From positions 94,517 to 158,516 of the forward strand of contig CAKUXX010000005.1 of the NCBI GenBank assembly GCA_934702355.1: a stretch of DNA of 64,000 nt. The letters run 5' to 3'. Below are positions 53,327-61,379 of the stretch, in pieces (position 1 is the first letter of the stretch; each line of letters begins with the position of its first letter). The position numbers were made by a program, and so were the translations under genes. The notes below the pieces were generated by a model. That model saw only the letters and a list, made by a program, of their open reading frames with translations. It was not told the origin of the DNA and did no database searches. This stretch comes from an uncultured Methanomassiliicoccales archaeon. Its GTDB lineage: Archaea > Thermoplasmatota > Thermoplasmata > Methanomassiliicoccales > Methanomethylophilaceae.

Positions 53327-53353
53327 CGGGGTCGGCATCCTGATCCGACCCCG
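53327..53353. terminator. Hairpin between convergent genes
   Basis: CGGGGTCGG / CCGACCCCG is a perfect 9-bp stem with a nine-base loop. It lies between the winged-helix gene and the end of the minus-strand MoxR operon. Confidence 0.7.
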
Positions 53354-53363
53354 CAAACCCTAT

Positions 53364-54047
53364 TCAATCCTCGGTATCCCTTCTCCGGATCTCCGACATC
53401 AGCATGCTGGTGACGGTTATCCTCCCCGATCTAAGGGACCTGTCCAGCAGCTTCCTGAGATCGTCATCGGATATCATCCCCGAGGAGAACAGCTTCTCCA
53501 GTCCGACGGTGTCACCGGAGGACACGGCCTGCTCCGCACGGGGCATTATCCTTCCAGATATGAACCGCTCGTACTTGGCGCGGTTCTCATCGGTCAGACC
53601 GACGGGATTTACCAGTCTGCTGAGCGCGATCTCCGGCGTGAGTCTCACATAGAGGCTCAATACGGAGTCATCGAACTCCGGGAAGCTCATGGGGCGGCCC
53701 GAGATGAAATCGAAGGCGAAGTCCTCCCCATGGTTTCTGCAGGACACCGTGCAATCCGTGCTGTTCACGAGCTTGAACGTTTCGAACGTCTCGAGCTCCC
53801 CTCCGTATTCTATGCGGATGATCCCGGTGGTGCCGTCGAGTGCCGACGGGTCCATCTTGGATACGCATTCCGGTATCACGAGTGTCCTGCCGTTCCCTCC
53901 GTGGGAGCCCGACAGGAACGAGGGTCCGATGCCGCGGACAGGCATCCCCTGGACCTCCTCCGGAACCATGATGGTCTTGTCGAACGTGGTCAGCTTGGTG
54001 ATGACCAGTCCGTCGTTCCCCGTTTCGAACGATACTTTGGCAGTCAT
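53364..54047 (-). CDS. LRR_5-like protein at the end of the MoxR operon
   Basis: A protein of 227 residues with no signal peptide. Residues 10-85 resemble BspA-type (LRR_5) leucine-rich repeats: TIMVPEEVQGMPVRGIGPSFLSG followed by TLVIPECVSKMDPSALDG. The C-terminal 60 residues look like ankyrin-type helical repeats (AVSSGDTVGLEKLFSSGMISDDDLRKLL). The ATG overlaps the MoxR stop by 4 bases, so it is co-translated. It may serve as a substrate-recognition or adaptor subunit for the ATPase; that is inference. Confidence 0.6.
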   Translation of the reverse strand: MTAKVSFETGNDGLVITKLTTFDKTIMVPEEVQGMPVRGIGPSFLSGSHGGNGRTLVIPECVSKMDPSALDGTTGIIRIEYGGELETFETFKLVNSTDCTVSCRNHGEDFAFDFISGRPMSFPEFDDSVLSLYVRLTPEIALSRLVNPVGLTDENRAKYERFISGRIMPRAEQAVSSGDTVGLEKLFSSGMISDDDLRKLLDRSLRSGRITVTSMLMSEIRRRDTED

Positions 54048-55459
54048 TCTAACCCCTCCAATGCCGCAGCTATGCGGCGGTCGTGGCCGCCGGAGAGCAT
54101 CTCGTCGTTGTATCTGTACAGCGGACCCTGCGGATCCGAGTACATGACGACGGAGTAGCATCCGAGCAGTCCCGACAGCAGCGTTATCGGTTCCTGACCA
54201 TTACCGAAGGACCGCTTCATGTACTCCATGGCGTTGGTCAGTTTGCTATCGAATGTCTTGGAACAGGCTTCGTTCCTCCTCTCGACCTCCTCTCTGAAGG
54301 CGCGGATACCGTCGCCGGTGGCCTCCAGATTCTGGAGGGCGGACAGACAGAACGTTATGGAGCGGGCCTCGTCCCTGGTGATGTTCGATGACATTCTTGC
54401 CATCAGCCGTTTCCTGGAGTCGGACACCGAGGGTGCGGGCGAGTTCTCATCCAGTCCGTTCACCAATGTGCGCAGTTCCCTCATGTCCATCCCTTCCTCT
54501 GCGGCCGAATTGAGGGAGCCTATCATCACGGATATGACGGAGAGCCTCTCCTCCGGTCCGGCATCCGCTATGCCGGAGTCATCATCGGCAATGCCGTCCA
54601 GGATGGCATCCACGTCGTTCTCCTCGCGGTACTTCCTCTGGAAGTCCAGATACCTCTTGAACTCGGCCGCGATGTCCGGGCTGCGTATGTATTGCGAGAT
54701 CAGGTTGACATCCACGTTCAGGCCCAGTCTGTCATGCTCCTTGAGCACCATGGACAGGTCCTCCCAGGCGCGGGGAGTGGCGAATTCCGGTCCGGAAGGG
54801 GTGTTCTCGATGACCAGAAGGTTCTGTGGCTTGACTTGAAGATAATAGGTGATCGCATCGTGGATGCCGGAGCTCATGGCATATCTGATCCATACGTCGG
54901 TGTCCGCCTCGACCTCGATGAGCCTCACCCTGTCCAGGGTGGCGATGTCGAACTCGCGGGCGGACGAATTGAATTCGGGAGGGTTGCCTGCCGCGACAAG
55001 GACCCATCCGTCGGGTATCCTGTGGGGTCCGAACTTCTTGTTCTGAAGAAGGTCCAGCATCGCCGCGGACAGCGTCTCGGAAACGCAGTTCACCTCGTCG
55101 ATGAACAGAATGCCCTGTTTCTTGCCCTGATTCTCGATGGCATCGTACACCGAGGCGATGATCTCGCTCATGGTGTACCTGGTGATGGGGATCACATCCC
55201 CGTCGAAGGTCCTGTTCTCGATCATAGGCAGGCCTATGGCCGATTGGCGCGTGTGATGGGTCATCGCATATCCGATGTACCCGATGCCCAGCTCGGCGGC
55301 GACCTGCGACATGATGGCCGTCTTCCCCAGGCCGGGCGCCCCCATGATGACAAGCGGTCTCTGTCTCGCGCGGGGGATTATGTAGTTCCCGCCCGCATCC
55401 GTGTCCAGATAGGTGGACACGGCATCTCTAACGCAGTCTTTGGCTTCCTGTATGTTCAT
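54044..55459 (-). CDS. MoxR-family AAA+ ATPase
   Basis: A protein of 471 residues. Walker A is GAPGLGKT (40-47) and Walker B is GILFIDEVN (116-124). VLVAAGNPPEFNSSAREFDIATLDRVRLIEV contains sensor 1 and the arginine-finger region. A long helical C-terminus follows. MoxR ATPases act with VWA-domain partners to remodel or assemble proteins (for example RavA-ViaA in Escherichia coli), and the VWA gene lies directly upstream here with a one-base gap. It overlaps the LRR-like gene by ATGA. Confidence 0.88.
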   Translation of the reverse strand: MNIQEAKDCVRDAVSTYLDTDAGGNYIIPRARQRPLVIMGAPGLGKTAIMSQVAAELGIGYIGYAMTHHTRQSAIGLPMIENRTFDGDVIPITRYTMSEIIASVYDAIENQGKKQGILFIDEVNCVSETLSAAMLDLLQNKKFGPHRIPDGWVLVAAGNPPEFNSSAREFDIATLDRVRLIEVEADTDVWIRYAMSSGIHDAITYYLQVKPQNLLVIENTPSGPEFATPRAWEDLSMVLKEHDRLGLNVDVNLISQYIRSPDIAAEFKRYLDFQRKYREENDVDAILDGIADDDSGIADAGPEERLSVISVMIGSLNSAAEEGMDMRELRTLVNGLDENSPAPSVSDSRKRLMARMSSNITRDEARSITFCLSALQNLEATGDGIRAFREEVERRNEACSKTFDSKLTNAMEYMKRSFGNGQEPITLLSGLLGCYSVVMYSDPQGPLYRYNDEMLSGGHDRRIAAALEGLE

Positions 55460-55460
55460 C

Positions 55461-56711
55461 TCAAGCCTCCTTTTCCGCACATTGCAGGTCTCCGGTCCTG
55501 ACCACGAGTCTCATCGCCCAAGGGGGCACTTCGTGGTCCCGGTATCTGTCGTCGCAGAACACGAACGCGGTATCGAAGCGCGGGCGTCTCTCGGGGTACG
55601 TGCCCATCCCGTCCGTGAAGTACATCAGACCTTTGAGGTCCCTGAACTCGCCTTGGTCGATGAGTTCTTCAACGTATCTGAATACGGGGCGGAAGTCGGT
55701 CCCCTTCCCGCCCATGAGTTTGAAATCAGATATGAGACGGCGGAGGTCCCCTTCGGATCTGATGACATCGTCTGTTCTGACGACATCGTCGCATTGGATG
55801 ATATGGAGGTTCACATCGCGTCCGATCCCGGATTGGCGGAGGACTGCGTACGCCTCCTCTAGGAACGCCACCACGGGTCCGCACATGGTGGATCCCGATG
55901 TGTCGATGGCTATCACGAACTCCTCCACCCTGTTGGTGTCGGAGGATTCAAGCGAATCCAGCAGGGGGATGTTCCCGTAGTTCTGGAGTCCGTAGGTGTA
56001 GTAGATGGGGTCGAAATCCTCCATGCTCTCCCGGACGCTCGGTCTGCGGGTCATGAACTTGCGCAGGAACGTGCGGTAGTCGTGGCGCTTCCTGTTCCTG
56101 ATCCGGAGGATGGAGACGAAGGCATCCGTGGTCCCGTCGTTCTTCCTGATGAAACCCTCGATCTCCGCCATGGCCTGCTGGGCCAGATCCCTCCATTCCG
56201 CCGAATCTGCGGTGGGATGGGCGGAATTGTCATCCTGTTCGAACATCTTGGTGTAGTGGCTGCTGCGCCATCCGGACAGCTCCAGCAATGTGTTGGAGAC
56301 CAGGTCGGGAGACGGGGCACCCGCCTTCCCGAAGTATTTCTCGCAGGCATAGATGCGGTCCTCCTTGCCGGGGACGGAGACATGCGGGGTGTCGAGCGAG
56401 TCCAGGACGTATTCGGCCACCATGTCCTGCGCCAGGAGCATCTCCGGACGCGGATCGGCGATATGGCCGAGGATGCAGTGCATGACGCAATGCGCCAGCT
56501 GTCTTGTGACGCAGTTCTGATCTCTGCGGTAGTCCGAGATGACGGAGTCGGTATGGAACACGACGGTCCTGCCGTCACACGACGGGAGCCCCGATCCCGG
56601 AACAACAACCCTCTCCAGGGAAAGCACCGCCATCGTGAGGAAGCGCATGTCGAGGCACAGTCTGTTGGCCGCCGACGACACTATCTCCACGGCAATCTCG
56701 TCCCTGTTCAT
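55461..56711 (-). CDS. VWA-domain protein with degenerate DUF2201-type metallopeptidase region
   Basis: A protein of 416 residues. The C-terminal half is a von Willebrand A domain with the MIDAS motif DTSGS (270-274) and a later MYFTDGMG. The N-terminal half has the DUF2201-like segment QLAHCVMHCILGHI. The expected HExxH zinc motif reads HCVMH (74-78), so the catalytic glutamate is missing. It pairs with the MoxR ATPase downstream and overlaps the MazF-like gene upstream by ATGA. Confidence 0.82.
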   Translation of the reverse strand: MNRDEIAVEIVSSAANRLCLDMRFLTMAVLSLERVVVPGSGLPSCDGRTVVFHTDSVISDYRRDQNCVTRQLAHCVMHCILGHIADPRPEMLLAQDMVAEYVLDSLDTPHVSVPGKEDRIYACEKYFGKAGAPSPDLVSNTLLELSGWRSSHYTKMFEQDDNSAHPTADSAEWRDLAQQAMAEIEGFIRKNDGTTDAFVSILRIRNRKRHDYRTFLRKFMTRRPSVRESMEDFDPIYYTYGLQNYGNIPLLDSLESSDTNRVEEFVIAIDTSGSTMCGPVVAFLEEAYAVLRQSGIGRDVNLHIIQCDDVVRTDDVIRSEGDLRRLISDFKLMGGKGTDFRPVFRYVEELIDQGEFRDLKGLMYFTDGMGTYPERRPRFDTAFVFCDDRYRDHEVPPWAMRLVVRTGDLQCAEKEA

Positions 56712-57052
56712 CGGCCCTTTACCATCCTCTCGTATTTCGATTCGAGAACGGCCGCATCATCCTCGGAAAGGATGCCTATGTAGTAGTTGAATCTGGATTC
56801 GGACAGACGGAACAGCTTATCCGTGCGGATGTGGGATCTGGAGTCCAATCCAGCATCGTACGGATCCAGCGGACGCATGTAGTTGCCGTCGCGGGGATGC
56901 GTTGTGACCATCATGATGTCGTACAACGATCCCTTTTTCCCCAGAACGACGACCGGACGGTCTTTGGAACCGCTGCTGGAATCGAAGGGAACGTCGGCAC
57001 TCCATACCTCCAACGGTCTTGGGGTCTTGTTGTGTCCTGGGTTCCGAATCAT
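56708..57052 (-). CDS. MazF/PemK-like protein, first gene of the MoxR-VWA operon
   Basis: A protein of 114 residues that fits the PemK/MazF fold: an opening strand LEVWSADVPFDSSSGSKDRPVVVLG, where the S-K-x-R-P-V-V motif is characteristic, then VTTHPR, GLDSRSHIRTDKLFRL, and a terminal helix. MazF toxins cleave mRNA, but no antitoxin gene is adjacent, and the gene is co-translated with VWA. It may therefore be a non-toxic or regulated derivative. The ATG at 57052 was chosen from the homology and overlap pattern. Confidence 0.7.
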   Translation of the reverse strand: MIRNPGHNKTPRPLEVWSADVPFDSSSGSKDRPVVVLGKKGSLYDIMMVTTHPRDGNYMRPLDPYDAGLDSRSHIRTDKLFRLSESRFNYYIGILSEDDAAVLESKYERMVKGR

Positions 57053-57189
57053 GTATATGTGAACGATAATGGAGCATATATCCATGATGGATTCGTGGAT
57101 GTTCTAGGTGAATTGCCGGACCCGAGGCGGTCGGGATTCGGGGAGATCCATACCGTGTTCTCCGGCGAGGTCCCCGGGTCCGTAAGAAT

Positions 57190-57200
57190 CTTTAAATGGT
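57190..57200 (+). promoter_or_regulatory. TATA promoter of tRNA-Ala
   Basis: CTTTAAATG at about 57190-57198 lies some 38 bases before the tRNA 5' end and is preceded by GAAT, a plausible BRE/TATA pair giving a short leader. Confidence 0.5.
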
Positions 57201-57232
57201 TGATGTAAATCTGGGAATTACCGGATTCTTAT

Positions 57233-57309
57233 GGGCAAGTAGATCAGCCCGGTAGATCGCTGCCTTCGCAAGGCAGAAGTCGCGAGTTCGAATCTCGCCT
57301 TGTCCACCA
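57233..57309 (+). tRNA. tRNA-Ala (anticodon CGC), CCA encoded
   Basis: A full cloverleaf can be drawn. The acceptor is GGGCAAG (57233-57239) with CTTGTCC, including the G3-U70 pair that specifies alanine. The D stem is GATC/GATC, and the anticodon stem is CTGCC/GGCAG around loop TTCGCAA, giving anticodon CGC. The T stem is GCGAG/CTCGC with TTCGAAT. The discriminator is A, followed by an encoded CCA at 57307-57309. A tyrosine integrase is encoded just downstream on the other strand, making the 3' end the likely integration site. Confidence 0.96.
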
Positions 57310-57360
57310 CTAACCACTACCCAGATCATCGAAAAATGGACAGTGTCATTGTCCACCACT
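57300..57360 (+). repeat. Direct repeat of the tRNA-Ala 3' end (att-like)
   Basis: TTGTCCACCACT occurs at 57300-57311, covering the tRNA 3' end, and again at 57349-57360, inside the last codons of the integrase. This is the expected kind of core duplication at a tRNA integration site, but the second copy is too close to be the far boundary of the island. Confidence 0.5.
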
Positions 57361-58299
57361 GGACAACCATGAGTTCCTTGCGTTGTCTATAGCCTTGTTG
57401 AGTCTCTTTCTGCTGTAGAATCCCTCCGTGGTCTTGGTGCTCGCATGTCCCATCAATACCGACACCGATTCGATGTCGACGTCACTGTCCAGATATCTCT
57501 GACCGAACGTCCTGCGGCACATGCGGAGGTCGAATTTCACGTCTAGATCGTCCTCCACAACAGCCTTTATCCTGCGAATCGCGTTGCCGGAAAGATACCC
57601 GTCCGCGCCGTTTTTCGACGGAAAAAGCGCGTGTGAGTTCAGGTTATTGTCCACCAACCATTTTTTGCGTAGGATGAGGTACAGAGAGAGGATTTCACGG
57701 ACATCCGGATGCAGAGGAACGGTCCTCGGCAGGCCGTACGTCCCTTCTCCCTTGACGTGGATTATGTCGAAGGTCCACATCGTGGTGTCGACATCTTCGA
57801 CATTTGCTAGACGGATCTCTTTGTTCCTGGTGCCGGTGGTGATCGCCATCATGACAAGGGCGTAAGCCCTCACGCGATGGAAATCCCCGGAGTCGATGTT
57901 GCGCGACCTTTCGAGGATCAGATCGTACAGAGCGTCGGACATGCTTTCCTTCCTCCTCGTCCCCTTGAACTTGGGCTTGAGCATCGGATTGTGCGCGAGA
58001 CAGAGATCTACTGCAGGGTTATCGATGAAGAGCAGCAGTTGGCGCAGAGCGTTGATCTCATGCACCATATCCGCAGCACTCACGAGAGTCTTGCAGTAGA
58101 GTATGTATTCGCGCACCTCGGCTTCGGACCAGTTCTTGGGAGACATCGATTTGATCTTGCCTTCCTTCACCAGGAATTGGATCTTTCCTTCCATTCTCTT
58201 GTACCTACGGGCACGGTTCTTGATGGTCTCCGGTGAATAGATCTCACGGACCGAATCCATGTAATTGCCTACGTAGTATCCGAAAGGATTGCTTCCCAA
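57346..58299 (-). CDS. Tyrosine recombinase / integrase
   Basis: A protein of 317 residues. The N-terminal SAM-like DNA-binding domain covers about 1-110. The catalytic domain has the first arginine in TTGTRNKEIRL (Arg158), the lysine strand HVKGEGTYGLPRTVPL, the DLRMCRRTFGQ box with the second arginine, the histidine in LMGHASTKTT (His285), and the tyrosine nucleophile in GFYSRKRL (Tyr295). It sits 37 bases from tRNA-Ala, facing it. It very probably mediates integration of the AT-rich island to its right. Confidence 0.92.
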   Translation of the reverse strand: MGSNPFGYYVGNYMDSVREIYSPETIKNRARRYKRMEGKIQFLVKEGKIKSMSPKNWSEAEVREYILYCKTLVSAADMVHEINALRQLLLFIDNPAVDLCLAHNPMLKPKFKGTRRKESMSDALYDLILERSRNIDSGDFHRVRAYALVMMAITTGTRNKEIRLANVEDVDTTMWTFDIIHVKGEGTYGLPRTVPLHPDVREILSLYLILRKKWLVDNNLNSHALFPSKNGADGYLSGNAIRRIKAVVEDDLDVKFDLRMCRRTFGQRYLDSDVDIESVSVLMGHASTKTTEGFYSRKRLNKAIDNARNSWLSSGGQ

Positions 58300-58498
58300 T
58301 TCTTCGCCTCCATTTCTTTCTTCTTTTCGAGAGGTACAGGTACCGCCTTGCGCGGTCTCTTTTCCCTCTGATTGGTAGATGCGTTATTTGGTATATAATG
58401 CTTGGTAAAAAGTACCGAGAATAAAATAACAAATATGCCTTAAAAAGAATACTTGGCATGGATAACCATTAAAATAATGCACTGTAATATCTGCCGTA

Positions 58499-58819
58499 AT
58501 GGAATGGCATTCATCTAAACTTGAGAAGAAGTACGCACTCAACGTCCTATGGTGCGTGAAGAACAATCCCGGAATGACGAAGACCGACATCGTCCGTATG
58601 GATCGGGGCGGCGAGAAGACGAAGTATGGTGTTCTGACCCTGCTCATCGATATGGGCCTGATCACCACTGAGAAGGATCCCACCGGGAGATGGAACACTG
58701 AACATCTCGTTCTGACCGAAGACGGAGCCAAGATCGCCGAGTGCATAGAGACCATCAATCAGGTCATGGCGAACGTCCGTCCTGTCGAAAACACTGAGAA
58801 CGAATCGGACGAAGAATGA
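58499..58819 (+). CDS. Winged-helix transcriptional regulator
   Basis: A protein of 106 residues. Helices and wing are seen in KKYALNVLWCVKNNPGMTKTDIVRMDRGGEKTKYGVLTLLIDMGLITTE, then a wing GRWNTEHLVLTEDGAKIAE and an acidic tail. It resembles archaeal HxlR/MarR-like single-domain regulators. Position between integrase and cargo genes suggests control of the island. A hairpin terminator (58823-58843) follows directly. The 199 bases upstream (58300-58498) are AT-rich and hold its promoter, with no other gene. Confidence 0.8.
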   Translation: MEWHSSKLEKKYALNVLWCVKNNPGMTKTDIVRMDRGGEKTKYGVLTLLIDMGLITTEKDPTGRWNTEHLVLTEDGAKIAECIETINQVMANVRPVENTENESDEE

Positions 58820-58822
58820 GTT

Positions 58823-58843
58823 CGAGGGATTTTCACTCCCTCG
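58823..58843 (+). terminator. Hairpin terminator after the winged-helix regulator
   Basis: CGAGGGA / TCCCTCG with a seven-base loop begins three bases after the stop codon. Confidence 0.65.
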
Positions 58844-58957
58844 CCTGCAGCCCTGCGCTACTCGCATAGACGTATCGGCTTTTCCATTCCATGCAAAACC
58901 ACGTACTGCTCTGCTTCGGACATTCACTTCGGGTTTCTGGCCCAGGAGTGATAAGAA

Positions 58958-59134
58958 ATGAACAGAGACGAGATCGGAGATACGATGTACAATCTGGGGA
59001 GGTTCTTCCCAGATTACGAGTACTTCCTGAAATCGATAACAGACAGTCCGTTCCAGGAAGAGATTAGAAACCGATCCATTTTGAAACACCCTCATATGCT
59101 TAGACTATGTTCTTCAAAAAGAACCAGACCTTAG
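58958..59134 (+). CDS. 58-residue ORF of unknown function, upstream of the ABC exporter
   Basis: A short frame from an ATG at 58958 to a TAG at 59132-59134. A good ribosome site, AGGAG, lies nine bases before the ATG. The peptide begins MNRDEIGDTMYNLG, is rich in acidic and aromatic residues in the first half, and ends in a basic tail with one cysteine (LRLCSSKRTRP). No family is recognised. Its position 83 bases before an exporter, in an island with radical-SAM enzymes, makes it a candidate precursor peptide. It could equally be a fragment of a lost gene. The interval 58844-58957 shows nothing else. Confidence 0.45.
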   Translation: MNRDEIGDTMYNLGRFFPDYEYFLKSITDSPFQEEIRNRSILKHPHMLRLCSSKRTRP

Positions 59135-59217
59135 ATCATAGATAATTAGAGAGCAAGAGTTTTCATAACAAAACCATATTAGGTAATGTCATATTACATA
59201 TTCGGTTGAGGAATCAT

Positions 59218-60903
59218 ATGGAAATCAAAGTATGGGAATATCTAAAAAAGTATAGATTACAGTTAACATCAATAGTTATATTCTCCATACTAACAACAAT
59301 TTCCGGAATCATTGTTCCATATCTGAATGGTAACTTCATAGATGTCCTGATAAGCTCTGGGTCTCTAGACTACATACTGAGATTCGCAGCAGTGATAATA
59401 ATAATCGGTATACTCGGGGCTGTAGCGTCATACTTCGTAAACATGTCCACAGCGAAGATGACGGCTAACACGTCTTTCGATATGCTTTCCGATGCGATCG
59501 GTCATGTACAGAGGATTCCATATGATGTATTCACATCCAGGTACAGTCCGGCATATCTGATACAGAGGATGACCGGTGACCTGAACACCATGTTCTCATT
59601 CTTCTTGAACAACTTCATGAACATATTTTTGAAGGGAATAACTTTCATCATAGTGCTGGCAATTGTAGCGACTATCAATCTGGAAGTATTCCTGGTCTCA
59701 CTTCTATTTTTACCGATTTATCTCATCTGTTATATAGCTTTGAAGAAGCCGATGTTTGAAAGGAACAGGGAATACAAGGAACGCAGCAACCACTATACTA
59801 AAACGATGTTCGAACAGATCAATCGTCTCTATGAGATCAAGGTGGAGGCGACCTTCAAGAAAAGTGTAGAAACAGAAAGAAAATCTTTCGCTGAGTATCT
59901 GAGATCACTGATATCGTTCAACAGAATCTCATATCTTTTCACATCGTTGGACGGAATAATCGCAGTTCTCTTTCAATCGGTCATATTGGTGATCGGCGGC
60001 ATACAGATAATCAATGGGGAGATGTCGATAGGTGAATTCACAATCGTGAATACCTATTTTACCACCTTGTTGGCATGTACCAAATACTACTTTAATCTTG
60101 GGAAATCGATTCAGGACTACAGGTCTTCGAAAACACGTATGGAAGAGATTCTGAATATCGAAGAAGAGAACAACGGCAGTATCGCTGTAGAAGACATCGA
60201 CATCATATCCGTCAGTGATGTATCATACACGTACAACCCCGGAACGACCAATGTGATCAACAATCTCAACATCACATTCAGAAAGGGTGAAATAACATTG
60301 GTTAGAGGTCCGAACGGTGTCGGAAAGACAACCTCTGTAAACATAATACTGGGTATACTCCAGAATCTGAACGAGGGAGTAGTAGAGTATAATGGAATAG
60401 ATATACAAAAACTGGACATATATTCAGCTCGTGAGAACTGCATAAGCACCCTGATACAGAGCACGAACTATCCAGATCAAACCGTTGGAGATTACCTTAA
60501 AGACAGTCTTGGATTGGAGCCAGACGGAATAATAGGACTGATAAAACTGTTGGAACTAGACAGCATATACATCAATGATAATTTCAGAATCAGTGATTAT
60601 TGGGATGTCAAAATCAACAATCTTTCAGGAGGACAGAAACAGAGGGTAATCCTATTGAAAGTTCTCGGGAAAAATAACAGTGTCATGATATTGGATGAAC
60701 CCTCTACCGGCTTAGATGGAAGCGGAACGGAATCACTAATTAGATATCTTTCAAAATCAAAGAATAGAAGAATCACTATAATAATCAGTCATGACACATT
60801 ATTTGAAAATATATCTGATGAAGTACTTGAACTATCAGCAAATCAATCATTAAACCTGAACTCCCGGCATGTGGAAGTAAATCATGCCGGAGTTCAGATT
60901 TAA
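59218..60903 (+). CDS. ABC exporter with fused membrane and ATPase domains
   Basis: A half-transporter of 561 residues in the MsbA/LmrA-type layout. Six membrane helices occupy residues 1 to about 300. The nucleotide-binding domain has Walker A RGPNGVGKTT (about 363-372), signature LSGGQ (469-473) and Walker B VMILDEPSTGLDG. There is no N-terminal C39 peptidase domain, so any leader would have to be removed by another protein. The ATG at 59218 follows TTGAGG; a TTG at 59206 is also in frame. Base composition is far AT-richer than the core genes. It may export a peptide made with the radical-SAM enzymes nearby. Confidence 0.88.
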   Translation: MEIKVWEYLKKYRLQLTSIVIFSILTTISGIIVPYLNGNFIDVLISSGSLDYILRFAAVIIIIGILGAVASYFVNMSTAKMTANTSFDMLSDAIGHVQRIPYDVFTSRYSPAYLIQRMTGDLNTMFSFFLNNFMNIFLKGITFIIVLAIVATINLEVFLVSLLFLPIYLICYIALKKPMFERNREYKERSNHYTKTMFEQINRLYEIKVEATFKKSVETERKSFAEYLRSLISFNRISYLFTSLDGIIAVLFQSVILVIGGIQIINGEMSIGEFTIVNTYFTTLLACTKYYFNLGKSIQDYRSSKTRMEEILNIEEENNGSIAVEDIDIISVSDVSYTYNPGTTNVINNLNITFRKGEITLVRGPNGVGKTTSVNIILGILQNLNEGVVEYNGIDIQKLDIYSARENCISTLIQSTNYPDQTVGDYLKDSLGLEPDGIIGLIKLLELDSIYINDNFRISDYWDVKINNLSGGQKQRVILLKVLGKNNSVMILDEPSTGLDGSGTESLIRYLSKSKNRRITIIISHDTLFENISDEVLELSANQSLNLNSRHVEVNHAGVQI

Positions 60904-60919
60904 ACCGATTATAATCGGT
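60904..60919 (+). terminator. Palindromic terminator after the ABC exporter
   Basis: ACCGATTA / TAATCGGT is a perfect 16-bp palindrome immediately after the stop codon. Confidence 0.55.
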
Positions 60920-61139
60920 AAAACCAACATGCATCGGATTAAGAAAAAACAACGATTATTTACCGTACAGAAAACTATTCAACTAACGGATCCGCGATGA
61001 AAATCAATTTGAACGTCAGATAATACAAGAGGAACACTCTGCAGCGAACACTTTCAGAATGGATAGAATCGACCAGTAACCATCAAAGTGATGTGCGAGG
61101 AATTGCAAACAACGTGTCCTGAATCTTGACATAGCTATA

Positions 61140-61191
61140 AACTCGAGTTGGACCGTTCGATTCTGTGAAATCAAACTGTCCAACTCGAGTT
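61140..61191. repeat. Long inverted repeat with self-complementary arms
   Basis: AACTCGAGTTGGAC (61140-61153) and its exact complement GTCCAACTCGAGTT (61178-61191) are separated by 24 bases. Each arm also begins or ends with the palindrome AACTCGAGTT. Confidence 0.75.
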
Positions 61192-61350
61192 CAGATTCGA
61201 GAATCGAATAGGAATAGATGCAAAATCGAATCCTCTGCATCGGGTTGTTAGATCTGATTCAGATGTAATGTTGTGGTTCGCCCCTCCTCCAGCGACTTAG
61301 TGGAGGGATTGTAATCCTCGAATACAACACACATACACACAATAAACAGG

Positions 61351-61370
61351 TTGAGTGGGATCCCACTTAA
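61351..61370 (-). terminator. Palindromic terminator of the radical-SAM operon
   Basis: AGTGGGATCCCACT (61354-61367) is a perfect palindrome, extended by further pairs on both sides, about ten bases past the stop of the SPASM gene. Confidence 0.6.
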
Positions 61371-61379
61371 TCCAAATTA

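Larger units (their letters stand above)
60920..61379. other. Non-coding interval between exporter and radical-SAM operon
   Basis: About 460 bases between convergent units. It contains an inverted repeat of two 14-bp arms (61140-61153 and 61178-61191), a second hairpin CCTCCA / TGGAGG (61284-61310), and a near-perfect palindrome centred at 61360 that probably ends the radical-SAM operon. A 74-codon minus-strand frame (61016-61240) exists but has no ribosome site and overlaps the inverted repeat. No precursor peptide can be supported here. Confidence 0.55.

Noticed and set aside
61016..61240. 74-codon minus-strand frame ending ECSSCII, a possible precursor peptide beside the SPASM gene
   Set aside because: No ribosome site, it spans the inverted repeat, and it lies downstream of the operon terminator; not supportable as a gene.
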